Origin: Candidatus Tumulicola sp.
GTDB lineage: Bacteria > Vulcanimicrobiota > Vulcanimicrobiia > Vulcanimicrobiales > Vulcanimicrobiaceae
Assembly: GCA_036490475.1 (NCBI GenBank)
Contig: DASXDT010000001.1
Span: 186,001-250,000 of the forward strand
DNA length: 64,000 bases
Reading direction: 5' to 3'
Both the position numbers and the translations under genes were made by a program. A model generated the notes under the pieces. The model did no database searches. It had not been told where the DNA came from and saw only the letters and a list, made by a program, of their open reading frames with translations. This document shows positions 1-8,570 of this stretch, one piece after another; the first letter of the stretch is position 1; every line of letters begins with the position of its first letter.

Positions 1-1
1 T

Positions 2-2482
2 GATCCGCTGATCGCGCGTATGCGAACGTACGCCGAACCGCTCCGGTTGTCCGCTCATCTGTTAGAACAAATCGGTAGCTCGCTGCGCGAACAGTCGTTA
101 GCGCTAGCGCTTCCACTTTATGTTAACGGGACGCTTTATAGCGTCGTTCTTTATGGTGCGCATGTAAACGGATCGGACTTGGACCCGCAGGAAGTTAGTG
201 CGATCGTTGCTCTACAGCGACCGGCGGAGCTGCCTTTGCGCACGCTTTTAGAACGCGCAAAACATCTACGAGAGCTTGCCGACCTGATCGCAAAAGCGCC
301 ACCGGACGTCGCAACGGATCCTTACGACTATTTGTCAAATCAATTCATTGACGCACTTCCGCCGCGCACGAGGGCGGCCGTCGTTGCCTGCGCATCCATT
401 CCCGGGGCATGCGTCGCCGATATCAACAATGCCACGGAAGATCGAAACGGCAGTCGACTGATCAGTGAATGTCCACCTCTTTCATCGATCCTGCGTCTGC
501 GCGAAGCGAAAACCTTCGAGGTTCATGATTTGGTGACGCGCGCGATCGAGCGACGCTTCCCCGAACATCGCCAGGTTATGCTCGGCCGATGTGGTCGCGC
601 TTCTGCCGAAATTGGGGATCACTCGCGAGCCGCGCAATTGCTCCAGCTAGCCGGGCTTCACTCGGCGGCTGCATCGGAATTGGAAACGTACCTGTCTCAG
701 CAAGATCCTGAGGCGCTGGTTCGTTGGACCGACGACGGTAGAGAGTACGCTTACAATGGGCTTGCGGCAGACATCCATCCGAACTCGTGGATAGCCCACA
801 GCGCATCGCGACTCTTCCGCGACTCGCCGCGCGCATCGCTGAACGACGGCCGCCGGGTGGCGAATGTTGCATCGGAAGCCGCTTTACGGGCGCCTCTCCT
901 CATGCCGTGGTTGGCGTACTTGCAGGCTGAAGCCGGCCAACTGCGCGCCGGCGGCGAGGCGCTTTGTTCGCTTCCAACCGAGTTTGGCCCCACATTTGCG
1001 CTGGAATTCACGAGTGTTACTCGCGCGCTCTTCGCAGGAAGGTTGGGAAACATATCTTGTTGCGCCAGCGAAGTCGATCGCGTGGCGACGACCGTCGTAT
1101 GCAGAGGCCTTCGCGCGCTAATTTATGCCGCGCACGTCAAGCGAATGCAGGGCGATTGGAATGGGGAACGTTCGAGTTTGGACTCCGCCATCGAAACGCT
1201 GCGCGCGGCGCGTTCACGCTTCGTGGTCTGGGCGCTAGCGGAGGCGGTCACCGGCGCATGGTTGGCTGGAGATGAGCACGCACGACTGGGGTACGCTGAT
1301 GCGCTGCACGTGGCCGCCATGCAGTACGACGCACTCGGCTTCGTCGACTTTGCCGCGATGCCGTCAAGAGAACAGGGGCCGATGGGATGGGAGTCCCCTC
1401 GTTGGCTGGCTTTGGCTCATCTACGTGCGGCGTGCGACGCAGAAACGTGGGAGCAAGCTCGCGATTCCGCAACCCGCGCTTTAGTGGCGGCGACCGATAC
1501 GGAAGAGCCCTTCGTGCAAGTTCTAGCCCATCTCGCGTGCGCGGAGTTTGACGAGAACGCGCGCCAAGAACACTTTAGGCATGCGCTAAGCGAGAGCTGC
1601 AAGGTCGACTCGCCAGTGCTTGCGTCGGCAGTTCGCGCCGTGATTTCGAACGAGGCGCATGCCGGGATGCTCATGAGCTTCGTTATGAATTTACGCAAAG
1701 ACCGGGACGCTAGTCAGGCGGCGCTAGTGGTCGAGGTTACCGCGGGGAGAGTGCGTCGTGGCAGGCTAGCCGTCGCACTGTCGGAGCGCGAACTTGCGGT
1801 AGTGCTCGCGATTGCGCGCTCGCAGAACGCGACGCCCGGCGCAGAGCTCGCCGATCTGATCTGGCCCGACTTAGACGACTCGGCTGGATCGCACGCTGTC
1901 CAGACTTGCATGCACCGCTTACGTCAACGCCTCCGAGACGCAGGCGCTGTGGAGAAGACGGCTTACGGTTATCGATTGCGCGACGGCATTCTGGTCGATC
2001 TTTCGGAAATCGAAGTGTTCGTGCGCGGCCTCCAGGGCGACGATACGCTCGACGAATTCACAGCGCTCCGATTAGCGGCGCTTGCGAAGCAGCTAGATGT
2101 CTCGCGTCCCGCTTTCATGGCGGAATGGGAATGGTTTAGTCCGATCGAGCGACGGATCGAGGAGTGCTGGCGCTTCGCACGATACCGCTTGGCTTTCGAT
2201 GCCTTTGCGCGACATGAGTTTGACAGAACCGTGAACTTAACGCAGTCAATCATCCTGCGCGATGAATTGGACGAGCCGGCGTGGGAGCTAGTCATTCGCG
2301 CTCTAGTAGAGAAAGACGACCGCGCGGCCGCACAACGCGAGCTACGTCGCTATCGCGAAATCACACTGCGCGAGTTGAACGCACAGCCGCCGCCGCATCT
2401 CTACGCCCTCGTCGAGTCGGCGCCGGAGAAAAAGTGGAGATTGCGCGTCGTAGGCGACCAGAGCGCGTCAGCCGGAGCCTAA
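2..2482 (+). CDS. SARP/BTAD-type transcriptional regulator, 5' end outside window
   Basis: The frame is open from the first bases of the window, so the gene is taken as 5'-truncated; the first in-window ATG is at 20. From that Met it runs 820 residues. The middle is an alpha-helical TPR-like region. Around residues 580-655 there is an OmpR/SARP-like winged helix (LSERELAVVLAIA followed by HAVQTCMHRLRQRLRDAG and a YGYRL wing), and the last 150 residues look like a bacterial transcriptional activator (BTAD) domain with RRYREITLRELNAQPPP. Proteins of this family often carry an N-terminal AAA+ ATPase, which would lie upstream of the window. Role: DNA-binding regulator; target unknown. Confidence 0.75.
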   Translation, partial: DPLIARMRTYAEPLRLSAHLLEQIGSSLREQSLALALPLYVNGTLYSVVLYGAHVNGSDLDPQEVSAIVALQRPAELPLRTLLERAKHLRELADLIAKAPPDVATDPYDYLSNQFIDALPPRTRAAVVACASIPGACVADINNATEDRNGSRLISECPPLSSILRLREAKTFEVHDLVTRAIERRFPEHRQVMLGRCGRASAEIGDHSRAAQLLQLAGLHSAAASELETYLSQQDPEALVRWTDDGREYAYNGLAADIHPNSWIAHSASRLFRDSPRASLNDGRRVANVASEAALRAPLLMPWLAYLQAEAGQLRAGGEALCSLPTEFGPTFALEFTSVTRALFAGRLGNISCCASEVDRVATTVVCRGLRALIYAAHVKRMQGDWNGERSSLDSAIETLRAARSRFVVWALAEAVTGAWLAGDEHARLGYADALHVAAMQYDALGFVDFAAMPSREQGPMGWESPRWLALAHLRAACDAETWEQARDSATRALVAATDTEEPFVQVLAHLACAEFDENARQEHFRHALSESCKVDSPVLASAVRAVISNEAHAGMLMSFVMNLRKDRDASQAALVVEVTAGRVRRGRLAVALSERELAVVLAIARSQNATPGAELADLIWPDLDDSAGSHAVQTCMHRLRQRLRDAGAVEKTAYGYRLRDGILVDLSEIEVFVRGLQGDDTLDEFTALRLAALAKQLDVSRPAFMAEWEWFSPIERRIEECWRFARYRLAFDAFARHEFDRTVNLTQSIILRDELDEPAWELVIRALVEKDDRAAAQRELRRYREITLRELNAQPPPHLYALVESAPEKKWRLRVVGDQSASAGA

Positions 2483-2501
2483 ACAGCCCATCACACAGCG
2501 T

Positions 2502-2530
2502 GCCGCCGAGAGCGGCTCGGGATTTCTTTT
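2502..2530 (+). terminator. possible weak terminator after the regulator gene
   Basis: A 5-bp stem (GCCGC/GCGGC) with a 5-nt loop lies 20 bp after the stop and is followed by a T-rich but interrupted tract (ATTTCTTTT). Weak by intrinsic-terminator standards. Confidence 0.35.
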
Positions 2531-2799
2531 GATAGCGCCAACGGCGGGATCGAAAACCCCGTGATGGCCGTGAGAGGGCGATGAGATACCGGTCGATTGC
2601 TCTGCGCGCAGACCGTAATGATCGCAGCGAATGGCTGTGAGCGCCTTGAGACCGCGCGCCCTTACGATCGACATCTGACAGATCCGACGATCGCGATTCC
2701 AGTCGGCACGGCCCCGACGCGGACGACCCCATCGAACAATGTGCCGCACACGGTGAACTCGCGACCGTCGCCTGCCATCCCAAAGTACTGTTGCTTTTC
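2531..2799. other. intergenic stretch without recognised content
   Basis: About 270 bp between the regulator and the ScyD-like gene. I see no convincing ORF, promoter or RNA structure here; the reading frames that cross it look like shadows. Confidence 0.5.
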
Positions 2800-2810
2800 A
2801 GGAGTTTGTT

Positions 2811-4046
2811 ATGTCGAATTCTAACACCCGATTGATCGCGGCGACTTTCGCGGGTAGCCTCAGCTTGGCTTCCTGTGTGGGCGGAGGCTCGTCGCCGATG
2901 ACACCCCTCTCCCAGCCAGCGCAGACCGGCGCCGCACACAACGTAATCGCCCCGCTCGATAACGACTGGGGCGGAACAACATTGTCGCCGGCCGTGAAGC
3001 CCACCGTCGTCGCGGCAAACCTGGAGAATCCGCGCGGAATCGAGTTCGGCCCCGACGGGCGGCTCTACGTTGCAGAAGGTGGTTTGGGCGGCTCTCATTC
3101 GACTGTGGGCCAATGCCGGCAAGTTCCGGCTCCGACCGGACCGTATCTTGGCGGATTCACGGGGCGGGTTTCAGCGATAAACGTAATGACGGGCGCGCGT
3201 ACTACGATCGCCCGCAATCTTCCGTCGAATCAGACCGCGGCCGCGACCGGGGGGTTCGTGAGCGGCGTCGCGGACGTCACGTTCGTGCATGGCACGCTGT
3301 ATGCACTCATATCCGGCGCCGGATGTTCGCACGGCTTGGCCGGGACCTTCAATAGCATCGATAGTATCAGTCCGTCGGGCACGGCCATACCAATCGTCAA
3401 CTTGAGCAAATTCCTAAAGACCCATCCCGTCGCTCATCCGGATCCGGACGATTTCGAACCTGACGGAACCTGGTTCAGTTTCGTGGCGGTGGGACACGCG
3501 CTTTATGCGGTCGAGCCCAATCACGGCGAAGTGGACATCGTCAGACCGAACGGTAGCATCAACCGTCTCGTCGACGTTTCCGCCACGCAAGGGCATATTG
3601 TTCCGACGGCGCTCGCGTTCGTCTCTTCCGGATTCTCAGGCGATGGCGTTAAGAGGGGTCAGTTCGTGCTCGGCAATCTGAACACGTTCGTCCCCGGATC
3701 GCAACGACACGCCAAAGTTTTTCGTTTGACCATGCACGGGCAACTCGACAAACTTGCTTCAGGGCTTACTGCAGTGACCGGCGTCGCGGTGCATCGCGGG
3801 CAAATCTACGCTTTGGAAAGCTTCACGGGCTTCTACGCGCCCGCACCGCCCGTTGCCCACACCGGAAAGGTCGTGCGGCTCGCTCGCGACGGCTCATGGC
3901 GCACCATCGTGAGCGGACTGAGTTTTCCGACCGCGATGACCTTCGGCGACGGTAACACGTTGTACATCTCGAACCAAGGCTTCGGGCAGCCGACGAATAC
4001 GTCGGGTGAAATCGTGAAGGTGCGGGTGCCGGACATCCGCGACTAA
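2811..4046 (+). CDS. ScyD/ScyE-like beta-propeller lipoprotein
   Basis: The ATG at 2811 is preceded by AGGAG at 2800-2804. The N-terminus is a lipoprotein signal peptide with lipobox LASC, lipidated Cys22. The mature protein (to residue 411) has repeated propeller-blade motifs: NPRGIEFGPDGRLYVAEGG near residues 70-88, GRVSAINVMTG, LYALISGAG, and a last blade FPTAMTFGDGNTLYISNQGFG. This matches the ScyD/ScyE family, named after scytonemin-cluster proteins but widespread as exported proteins of unclear role. No other scytonemin genes are nearby, so that pathway is not implied. A strong terminator follows. Confidence 0.8.
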   Translation: MSNSNTRLIAATFAGSLSLASCVGGGSSPMTPLSQPAQTGAAHNVIAPLDNDWGGTTLSPAVKPTVVAANLENPRGIEFGPDGRLYVAEGGLGGSHSTVGQCRQVPAPTGPYLGGFTGRVSAINVMTGARTTIARNLPSNQTAAATGGFVSGVADVTFVHGTLYALISGAGCSHGLAGTFNSIDSISPSGTAIPIVNLSKFLKTHPVAHPDPDDFEPDGTWFSFVAVGHALYAVEPNHGEVDIVRPNGSINRLVDVSATQGHIVPTALAFVSSGFSGDGVKRGQFVLGNLNTFVPGSQRHAKVFRLTMHGQLDKLASGLTAVTGVAVHRGQIYALESFTGFYAPAPPVAHTGKVVRLARDGSWRTIVSGLSFPTAMTFGDGNTLYISNQGFGQPTNTSGEIVKVRVPDIRD

Positions 4047-4115
4047 CGCGCACCCTATCCCGACGGTCAGAGCATCGGACGGCCGCAAACCGGTGGATGT
4101 GCGCGTCCACGGTTT

Positions 4116-4149
4116 GCCCGCCGTCCGGCGCTGTATTTGCGGGCTTTTT
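4116..4149 (+). terminator. intrinsic terminator after the ScyD-like gene
   Basis: GCCCGC/GCGGGC stem (4116-4121 with 4139-4144) followed by TTTTT. A second weaker inverted repeat (4087-4115) precedes it. Confidence 0.75.
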
Positions 4150-4155
4150 CTGTGG

Positions 4156-4827
4156 TTAGGGCGGCGGTGTTGCCGATCCGCGACATTGCGCGGCAAGCGG
4201 GATCAACGTCTTTGTGAATTCGTGTTCGCGATCCAAAATGACACTAACACCTTGCAGCGCGGCGCGTGCGAGGGCGCGGGCCGGCAACTGCGCGTTAGGC
4301 GCGAGGCCGGGCGGCGGAGTCGGGCCGGTAAACGTTAAATCCGCACCAGCGGGATTATCGTTGAACATCCTCGAGAACTGTTGCGTCTCGGACGCACCAT
4401 CCAACACGTTGAGTTCTGCGCGCTGTGCGCCCTCTGCAGCGCCAAGTTGGGATTTCAACTGCTCGATTGCCGCGTGATCGCTGCCCTCGTTCGTCGCCGC
4501 ATCAGGTGCATCGCGCAGTAGGTCGTCGATCTCGTCGAGGTTGCGAATGATGGCCGAAACATCGTTCTCGAGATGAAGAGAGCCAAGCATGCGACCGTTA
4601 CTAAGGCGGGTCCGATCCTCGAGAACCTTTTCGCCGTCTTCAATCGCAGCGTCATTTTGCATTAACGCCATGATGCTGGGGCCGATACGGTCGTGAAGGG
4701 CCGCGCATAGCGAGCGCGCCGTGACGTGCGTAATCTCTTTAAGCGGGCTCGCCTGCGGGCCAGGCGACGGCGCCGCTACTTGAGCGACGAGCACCGCAAA
4801 CGTAATAACGTCGAGCATACGAATCAC
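4156..4827 (-). CDS. secreted protein of unknown function (paralog of 5958-6596)
   Basis: The 223-residue product has a hydrophobic N-terminus (MIRMLDVITFAVLVAQVAA) consistent with a signal peptide, then a helical, charged body and a C-terminal IPLAAQCRGSATPPP tail. It is clearly paralogous to the product of 5958-6596: shared N-terminus MIRMLDV, SPLKEITHVT, a DDLLRDAP segment, and a LIPL(A/T)AQC(R/Q)G C-terminus with one conserved Cys. I do not recognise the family. Both genes are read leftward and share an inverted repeat upstream. The start is supported by GGAGTG a few bases upstream. Confidence 0.65.
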   Translation of the reverse strand: MIRMLDVITFAVLVAQVAAPSPGPQASPLKEITHVTARSLCAALHDRIGPSIMALMQNDAAIEDGEKVLEDRTRLSNGRMLGSLHLENDVSAIIRNLDEIDDLLRDAPDAATNEGSDHAAIEQLKSQLGAAEGAQRAELNVLDGASETQQFSRMFNDNPAGADLTFTGPTPPPGLAPNAQLPARALARAALQGVSVILDREHEFTKTLIPLAAQCRGSATPPP

Positions 4828-4838
4828 TCCGCGTAGAT

Positions 4839-4859
4839 CGAACGATTTTTATCCGTTCG
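4839..4859. promoter_or_regulatory. inverted repeat upstream of the secreted paralog
   Basis: CGAACG (4839-4844) and CGTTCG (4854-4859) are separated by 9 bp, about 12 bp upstream of the gene's start. The other paralog has the same arrangement at 6608-6629, so this is a candidate shared operator. Confidence 0.45.
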
Positions 4860-4979
4860 CCAGCCACCCCCGTGCGCCTGGCGTGCGCTGCCGAGCCGAA
4901 AAGGCAGCCACCGTAGGAACGACCTTGCAAGCCGGTTAAGCGCCTTTGCTTACTCCCAATTAGTGGAGAGGAAGGCTTT

Positions 4980-5951
4980 ATGCGAACGATACTCGTTTTT
5001 CTTGCGATGGGAGCGGTGCTTGCATCGACCGCCTGCGCTTCGACGGTCGCGCCATCAACCGGCGCATCCGAGGCACAGTCATCGCTACTCAGTTCAAACG
5101 CGGTTCCGAAGCCATCACCCACTGTGCTACGGCAGCCCGATCTCGGGCCGAAACCGCGCGGTTGGATGCGCAAGGAAAGTCATTCAGGATCGCTGATCTA
5201 CGTTGCCGACGGCAGCCAGGTGAAGATCTTCCCGGAAAGTGGTTCCAACCCGCCAGCCATTGGAGCAATTACCGACCAGGTGAATGGTGCATACGGGCTG
5301 TTCGTGGACGGGAAGCGGGATCTATTCGTCGCCAATTCTGCGACAATAACGGCGTATCGGCCAGGCGCCTTGCACCCGTATATCGTTTACAGCGATCCCG
5401 CCAGTCCACTGTACGTTGTTGAAGATCACGCGGGCAGGCTGTATGCCGCCAACCGGAATGGAACGGTCACTGAATATCCACCGCATCAAAGCAGTCCAGA
5501 CCGGACGTTGCAAACGCCCGGGGTAGAAGCCGACGGAATAAACGTAGACGATGCGGGTAACCTATACGTCGCGTATCGTGGCGGGTCGACATCGGGTAGC
5601 ATTGAGAAGTTCCCTCCGAACTCTACAAAAGGCCGTATTCTGGGCATGCTTCTCGACCAGCCGCAGGGCTTACAGCTCGATCACTCGGGAAACATCCTCG
5701 TCGTAGAGACCGGCGGCAAACAGGTTGTGGACATATTTCCGCCCGGAAGCCAATCCCCGTCCCAGGTCGTGCAAGCCACTAATGGCGTTACGCAAGTCGT
5801 TCTTCGTGAAGCTGAAGACAACATGTACGTTTCGAATTTCGCTAATGACAACATCTATATCAGCCACTATCCTCCGGGCGAGTTCCAACTCAAAATCGAC
5901 ACCGGTTTGAGGGGTGTTCAGGGCATGGCGCTTAGTAACGAAGAGCGATAA
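4980..5951 (+). CDS. NHL-repeat-like beta-propeller lipoprotein
   Basis: The ATG at 4980 follows GAGAGGAAGG. Signal peptide with lipobox ASTAC, lipidated Cys19, then a low-complexity Ser/Ala linker. From about residue 70 on there are propeller-like repeats: LIYVADGSQVKIFP, DLFVANSATITAYRPG, LYAANRNGTVTEYPP, NLYVAYRGG, NILVVETGGKQVVDIFPPGS, MYVSNFANDNIYISHYPPG. It is probably a cell-surface or periplasmic propeller; ligand unknown. It sits between the two secreted paralogs, on the opposite strand. Confidence 0.7.
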   Translation: MRTILVFLAMGAVLASTACASTVAPSTGASEAQSSLLSSNAVPKPSPTVLRQPDLGPKPRGWMRKESHSGSLIYVADGSQVKIFPESGSNPPAIGAITDQVNGAYGLFVDGKRDLFVANSATITAYRPGALHPYIVYSDPASPLYVVEDHAGRLYAANRNGTVTEYPPHQSSPDRTLQTPGVEADGINVDDAGNLYVAYRGGSTSGSIEKFPPNSTKGRILGMLLDQPQGLQLDHSGNILVVETGGKQVVDIFPPGSQSPSQVVQATNGVTQVVLREAEDNMYVSNFANDNIYISHYPPGEFQLKIDTGLRGVQGMALSNEER

Positions 5952-5957
5952 AACTGG

Positions 5958-6596
5958 TTAAGGCGGCGCCGTGGCGGTTCCCTGACACTGCGCGGTAAGG
6001 GGGATCAACGTTTGCATTAGGAGTTGCTCGCGAACCCGAATGACGCGTGTGACTTGCGTCGCGGCGTCGGCGACCGCATGTAGCGGAACGTTTTGTAAAG
6101 GAACGAGATCTGACGACGGTGCGTTTCCCGACATCCCCTCATCCGGCGGTGTGTCAGAGTACATCAGTCGCGTCATCCCCTGCGTCTCATTCGTGCCTTC
6201 GATGACCTTGACTTCGGCTCGCTGCGCTTCCTCAACGCTTCGCAACTCGGTTGTTAGTTGCTCCATCGTATTCGGCGCGTCGCGCAACAGATCGTCGATC
6301 TTGCTGAGGTTGCGAACGATGGCAGCGCCGTCGTTTTCAAAAATCACCGTGTCGAGCGGCCGCCCGCCACCCTCGCGTGCGCGGCGTTCTAGAATTTTTA
6401 CGCCGTCCGCGATCGTCGCATCGTTTTGGATCAATGCCGACTCGCTGGGGGCGACCCGGTCGTGAAGCTCAATGCACGTTAGGCTCCCCGTAACGTGCGT
6501 GATCTCTTTCAGCGGACTCGCCTGCGGGCTAGGCGAGGGGGCCACTCCTCGAGCGAGGAGCGCGACAAAAAGCAAAACATCGAGCATACGAATCAC
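5958..6596 (-). CDS. secreted protein of unknown function (paralog of 4156-4827)
   Basis: 212 residues, signal-peptide-like N-terminus (MIRMLDVLLFVALLARGVA), the same SPLKEITHVT and DDLLRDAP segments and the same LIPLTAQCQG C-terminus as the product of 4156-4827. Converges with the NHL lipoprotein, whose stop is 6 bp away. Family unknown; duplicated with its upstream inverted repeat. Confidence 0.65.
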   Translation of the reverse strand: MIRMLDVLLFVALLARGVAPSPSPQASPLKEITHVTGSLTCIELHDRVAPSESALIQNDATIADGVKILERRAREGGGRPLDTVIFENDGAAIVRNLSKIDDLLRDAPNTMEQLTTELRSVEEAQRAEVKVIEGTNETQGMTRLMYSDTPPDEGMSGNAPSSDLVPLQNVPLHAVADAATQVTRVIRVREQLLMQTLIPLTAQCQGTATAPP

Positions 6597-6607
6597 CCCG
6601 CATCGAC

Positions 6608-6629
6608 CGAACGATTTCTTACGCGTTCG
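6608..6629. promoter_or_regulatory. inverted repeat upstream of the second secreted paralog
   Basis: CGAACG (6608-6613) and CGTTCG (6624-6629), 10 bp apart, with flanks like those at 4839-4859. Confidence 0.45.
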
Positions 6630-6684
6630 AGCGTCGACCTAATTCGCCTTGCGGCAAAATACAATCAGGCGCGGCGAGGCAACA

Positions 6685-6712
6685 AAAAAGCCCGCAAGTG
6701 CTGCAGGCTTTT
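6685..6712 (-). terminator. original terminator of the tRNA-Ile gene, displaced by integration
   Basis: Read leftward, the sequence beyond the tRNA 3' remnant forms a stem GCCTGC/GCGGGC followed by TTTTTTG. It sits just outside attL, where the native terminator of the split tRNA gene is expected. Confidence 0.6.
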
Positions 6713-6717
6713 CTCGA

Positions 6718-6766
6718 TGGTGGGCCATCCTGGTCTCGAACCAGGGACCTCATGCTTATCAAGCAT
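6718..6766 (-). repeat. attL: displaced 3' half of tRNA-Ile
   Basis: This 49-bp stretch repeats the 3' half of the tRNA-Ile gene at 29283-29359, from the anticodon loop to the encoded CCA. The 31 bp from 6736 to 6766 are identical to 29301-29331. Two mismatches fall in the T-loop, leaving all stems intact. It is the left boundary of the integrated element. Confidence 0.9.
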
Positions 6767-6817
6767 ATTTTGTCATGCGAAAACCTTATTTTATATGACT
6801 TTTTCGGGCATACATTG

Positions 6818-6885
6818 GGGGTTATTTTGGGGGTTAGTGGGCTAGTTTAGGGTTAGTAGAATTTCCCGGTTTTTGGTGGGTTAGT
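6818..6885 (+). repeat. cluster of GGGTTAGT-like repeats near attL (candidate integrase arm sites)
   Basis: GGGTTATT at 6818, GGGTTAGT at 6831, GGGCTAGT at 6839, GGGTTAGT at 6850 and 6878, all in the same orientation, within about 120 bp of the att core. The same octamer occurs beside the integrase start (27964, inverted) and near attR (29192 and 29204). The rest of 6767-7082 holds no gene I can support. Confidence 0.5.
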
Positions 6886-7082
6886 AACGCGGTATGGAGG
6901 TCGGAAGCCTCATGCTCTCTTAGGCCCTAACCCACCTCCGTTCGCAGGATGCTGACTCACCCTTAGAGCCGGGTTCTCTCGTGAAACGTCGCGGATGGGG
7001 ACCGCATGCTTTTTGGCAGGCAGTCATGTGAGTGCATGAGCTAAGGACCTCATGCCAAGCGGAATCGCCGTATCTGCATCGC

Positions 7083-7111
7083 TTGACCCCCAAACACACG
7101 TTCGATATAAT
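7083..7111 (+). promoter_or_regulatory. strong sigma70-type promoter of a leaderless gene
   Basis: TTGACC (7083-7088), a 17-bp spacer and a perfect TATAAT (7106-7111). The expected transcription start (about 7118-7119) coincides with the ATG at 7119, implying a leaderless mRNA. Confidence 0.7.
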
Positions 7112-7118
7112 CGCGAGT

Positions 7119-7640
7119 ATGAGCCTATTAGATTCACTCGAACAGCGCCGAGTACCGCCGCTCGCCAAAACAATGAGCGTCGTCATGGAACGGCGCGAAC
7201 AAATGAGACTGGACAGAGACGAACTGCTCGAACACACCGAGGAGTTCGAAAAGGACCTAGAGCGTATCCTAAAGCCTTGGGCGCACAGCGTGGACCCGGT
7301 GACTGACCGATTACTGATTGCCGTTGAGGGGGTCACCGGAGCGGCGTGGGGTAGGCGTCTCCGCTTCTACAACGGTCACTTCATCGAGTTTGCAATCAGC
7401 CAAGAGGGTTCGCTGTCGATGTGGACGAGCGCCGATAATGTGCGTCAAGTTTTCGATGCCGGTATGTGCTTCAGGTTCAATGCGGCCGAAACCGGTGGCA
7501 CCTTCGTGTTAGAGACGTTCGAGCAGCACGAGCATCACGGAATTCCACTTTCAAGTATTCTCGACGAACATATTGCGGCGGCCATCAATTTGCCGGAGCT
7601 TATCGAAGACAGCCTCGAACAACGTCCAGAGGGCAAATAA
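7119..7640 (+). CDS. element-encoded protein of unknown function
   Basis: 173 residues from the ATG at 7119 (MSLLDSLEQRRVPPLAK). An upstream in-frame start at 7032 is possible but would lie in front of the promoter at 7083-7111, so 7119 is preferred. The N-terminal 60 residues are charged and helical, the rest mixed (AWGRRLRFYNGHFIEFAIS). No recognised domain. It is the only plus-strand gene in the left part of the element and has its own strong promoter, which fits expression in the integrated state; that role is inference. Confidence 0.6.
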   Translation: MSLLDSLEQRRVPPLAKTMSVVMERREQMRLDRDELLEHTEEFEKDLERILKPWAHSVDPVTDRLLIAVEGVTGAAWGRRLRFYNGHFIEFAISQEGSLSMWTSADNVRQVFDAGMCFRFNAAETGGTFVLETFEQHEHHGIPLSSILDEHIAAAINLPELIEDSLEQRPEGK

Positions 7641-7644
7641 AAAT

Positions 7645-7670
7645 AAAAGCCGCTCTTTAACCGGAGCGGC
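7645..7670 (-). terminator. intrinsic terminator of the leftward operon
   Basis: GCCGCTC/GAGCGGC stem (7649-7670) followed, on the minus strand, by TTTTATTTTTATTT. It terminates the operon whose last gene ends at 7719. Confidence 0.7.
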
Positions 7671-7718
7671 ATAACGGCTTCGAGTCGCTGCTCGAATGTG
7701 CTAAAGGTGACGCGAAAG

Positions 7719-8081
7719 CTATGCCAACCCTTCGAACAATATGTCCGGGCGCATCTCATCGCAACGTTTGTGTAACTGTTCCCCCATCTCCTTAAATATG
7801 TGCACGAGTACGTCTTCAAGGGGTGCAGTGAGTTCATCGTATGGCTTCCCACTCTTTTCGGAAATAACCGGCCGATTAAGTTTCTCTACATCTTTTGTCG
7901 AACGCTTCGCTAATATCCGGCGGTAGGACAGCCTGTCTACTATGAGACGCATGATTCTCTCAACCAACTCAGCCCTATCGACTAATATTTGATAGTTCAT
8001 ATCTTCCAATTTTTTAGTGAAGTTCTTAGGTCCCTCAAACATCGTTATTCTATGCCTTCCGTGTTTTGTTTTTAATGTCAA
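7719..8081 (-). CDS. element-encoded protein of unknown function
   Basis: 120 residues, rich in charged residues (DRAELVERIMRLIVDRLSYRRILAKRS). An internal Met14 (MFEGPKNFTKKL) is an alternative start. No domain recognised. Last gene of the leftward operon; base composition is noticeably more AT-rich than its neighbours, suggesting separate acquisition. Confidence 0.5.
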   Translation of the reverse strand: MTLKTKHGRHRITMFEGPKNFTKKLEDMNYQILVDRAELVERIMRLIVDRLSYRRILAKRSTKDVEKLNRPVISEKSGKPYDELTAPLEDVLVHIFKEMGEQLHKRCDEMRPDILFEGLA

Positions 8082-8165
8082 TTCGTTGTTAGCGGTTGCC
8101 GAGGCCGCTTTCGAACCGAAGAATCGCCACCCGAGTCGCTGCTCGGCATGTCTTGGGATGTGGCC

Positions 8166-8570
8166 TTAGGCGAGCTTGTCGAGTCGCTCGACGATTGCTG
8201 GAGGTATCGCAGCCACGTCAGCCGCGCTGATGCCTTTGCGTTGGGCGACGTTGTTGATGGCAGTCTTGAGTCCAAGCAGCTCGATTTCTGCGCCGCCATG
8301 CAGACCTTCAGCGAGTTCGCTGATGATGCGAGTGCCCTCAGGGTCGGCTGTCCTGTGAAGCGGCCGCATCACGCGCATCGCAATGCTTTTACGAGCCGCT
8401 GCGCGTTGTGCGTCCGTGCTTGTCGCGCTTCGAAGCGTCTCGACTTCGAGTGCGACGACTGCGCGGTCTTGCCGCGTCGCCTTGCGACTCATCTTCTCGA
8501 TGGTCGCCGGGTCAGGGCTGGAGGCGACTTCGAACTGCCGCTGCGCGATGGACTTTGCAGAAGTTTTCAT
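8166..8570 (-). CDS. element-encoded protein of unknown function
   Basis: 134 residues, predicted largely helical with many Ala/Arg/Glu (ARKSIAMRVMRPLHRTADPEG), no recognised family. Its start overlaps the preceding gene's stop as ATGA, so the two are translationally coupled. Confidence 0.6.
   Translation of the reverse strand: MKTSAKSIAQRQFEVASSPDPATIEKMSRKATRQDRAVVALEVETLRSATSTDAQRAAARKSIAMRVMRPLHRTADPEGTRIISELAEGLHGGAEIELLGLKTAINNVAQRKGISAADVAAIPPAIVERLDKLA

Noticed and set aside
2361-3122. 253-residue minus-strand reading frame
   Set aside because: Overlaps the end of the regulator and the start of the ScyD-like gene on the other strand; Arg/Ser-rich shadow.
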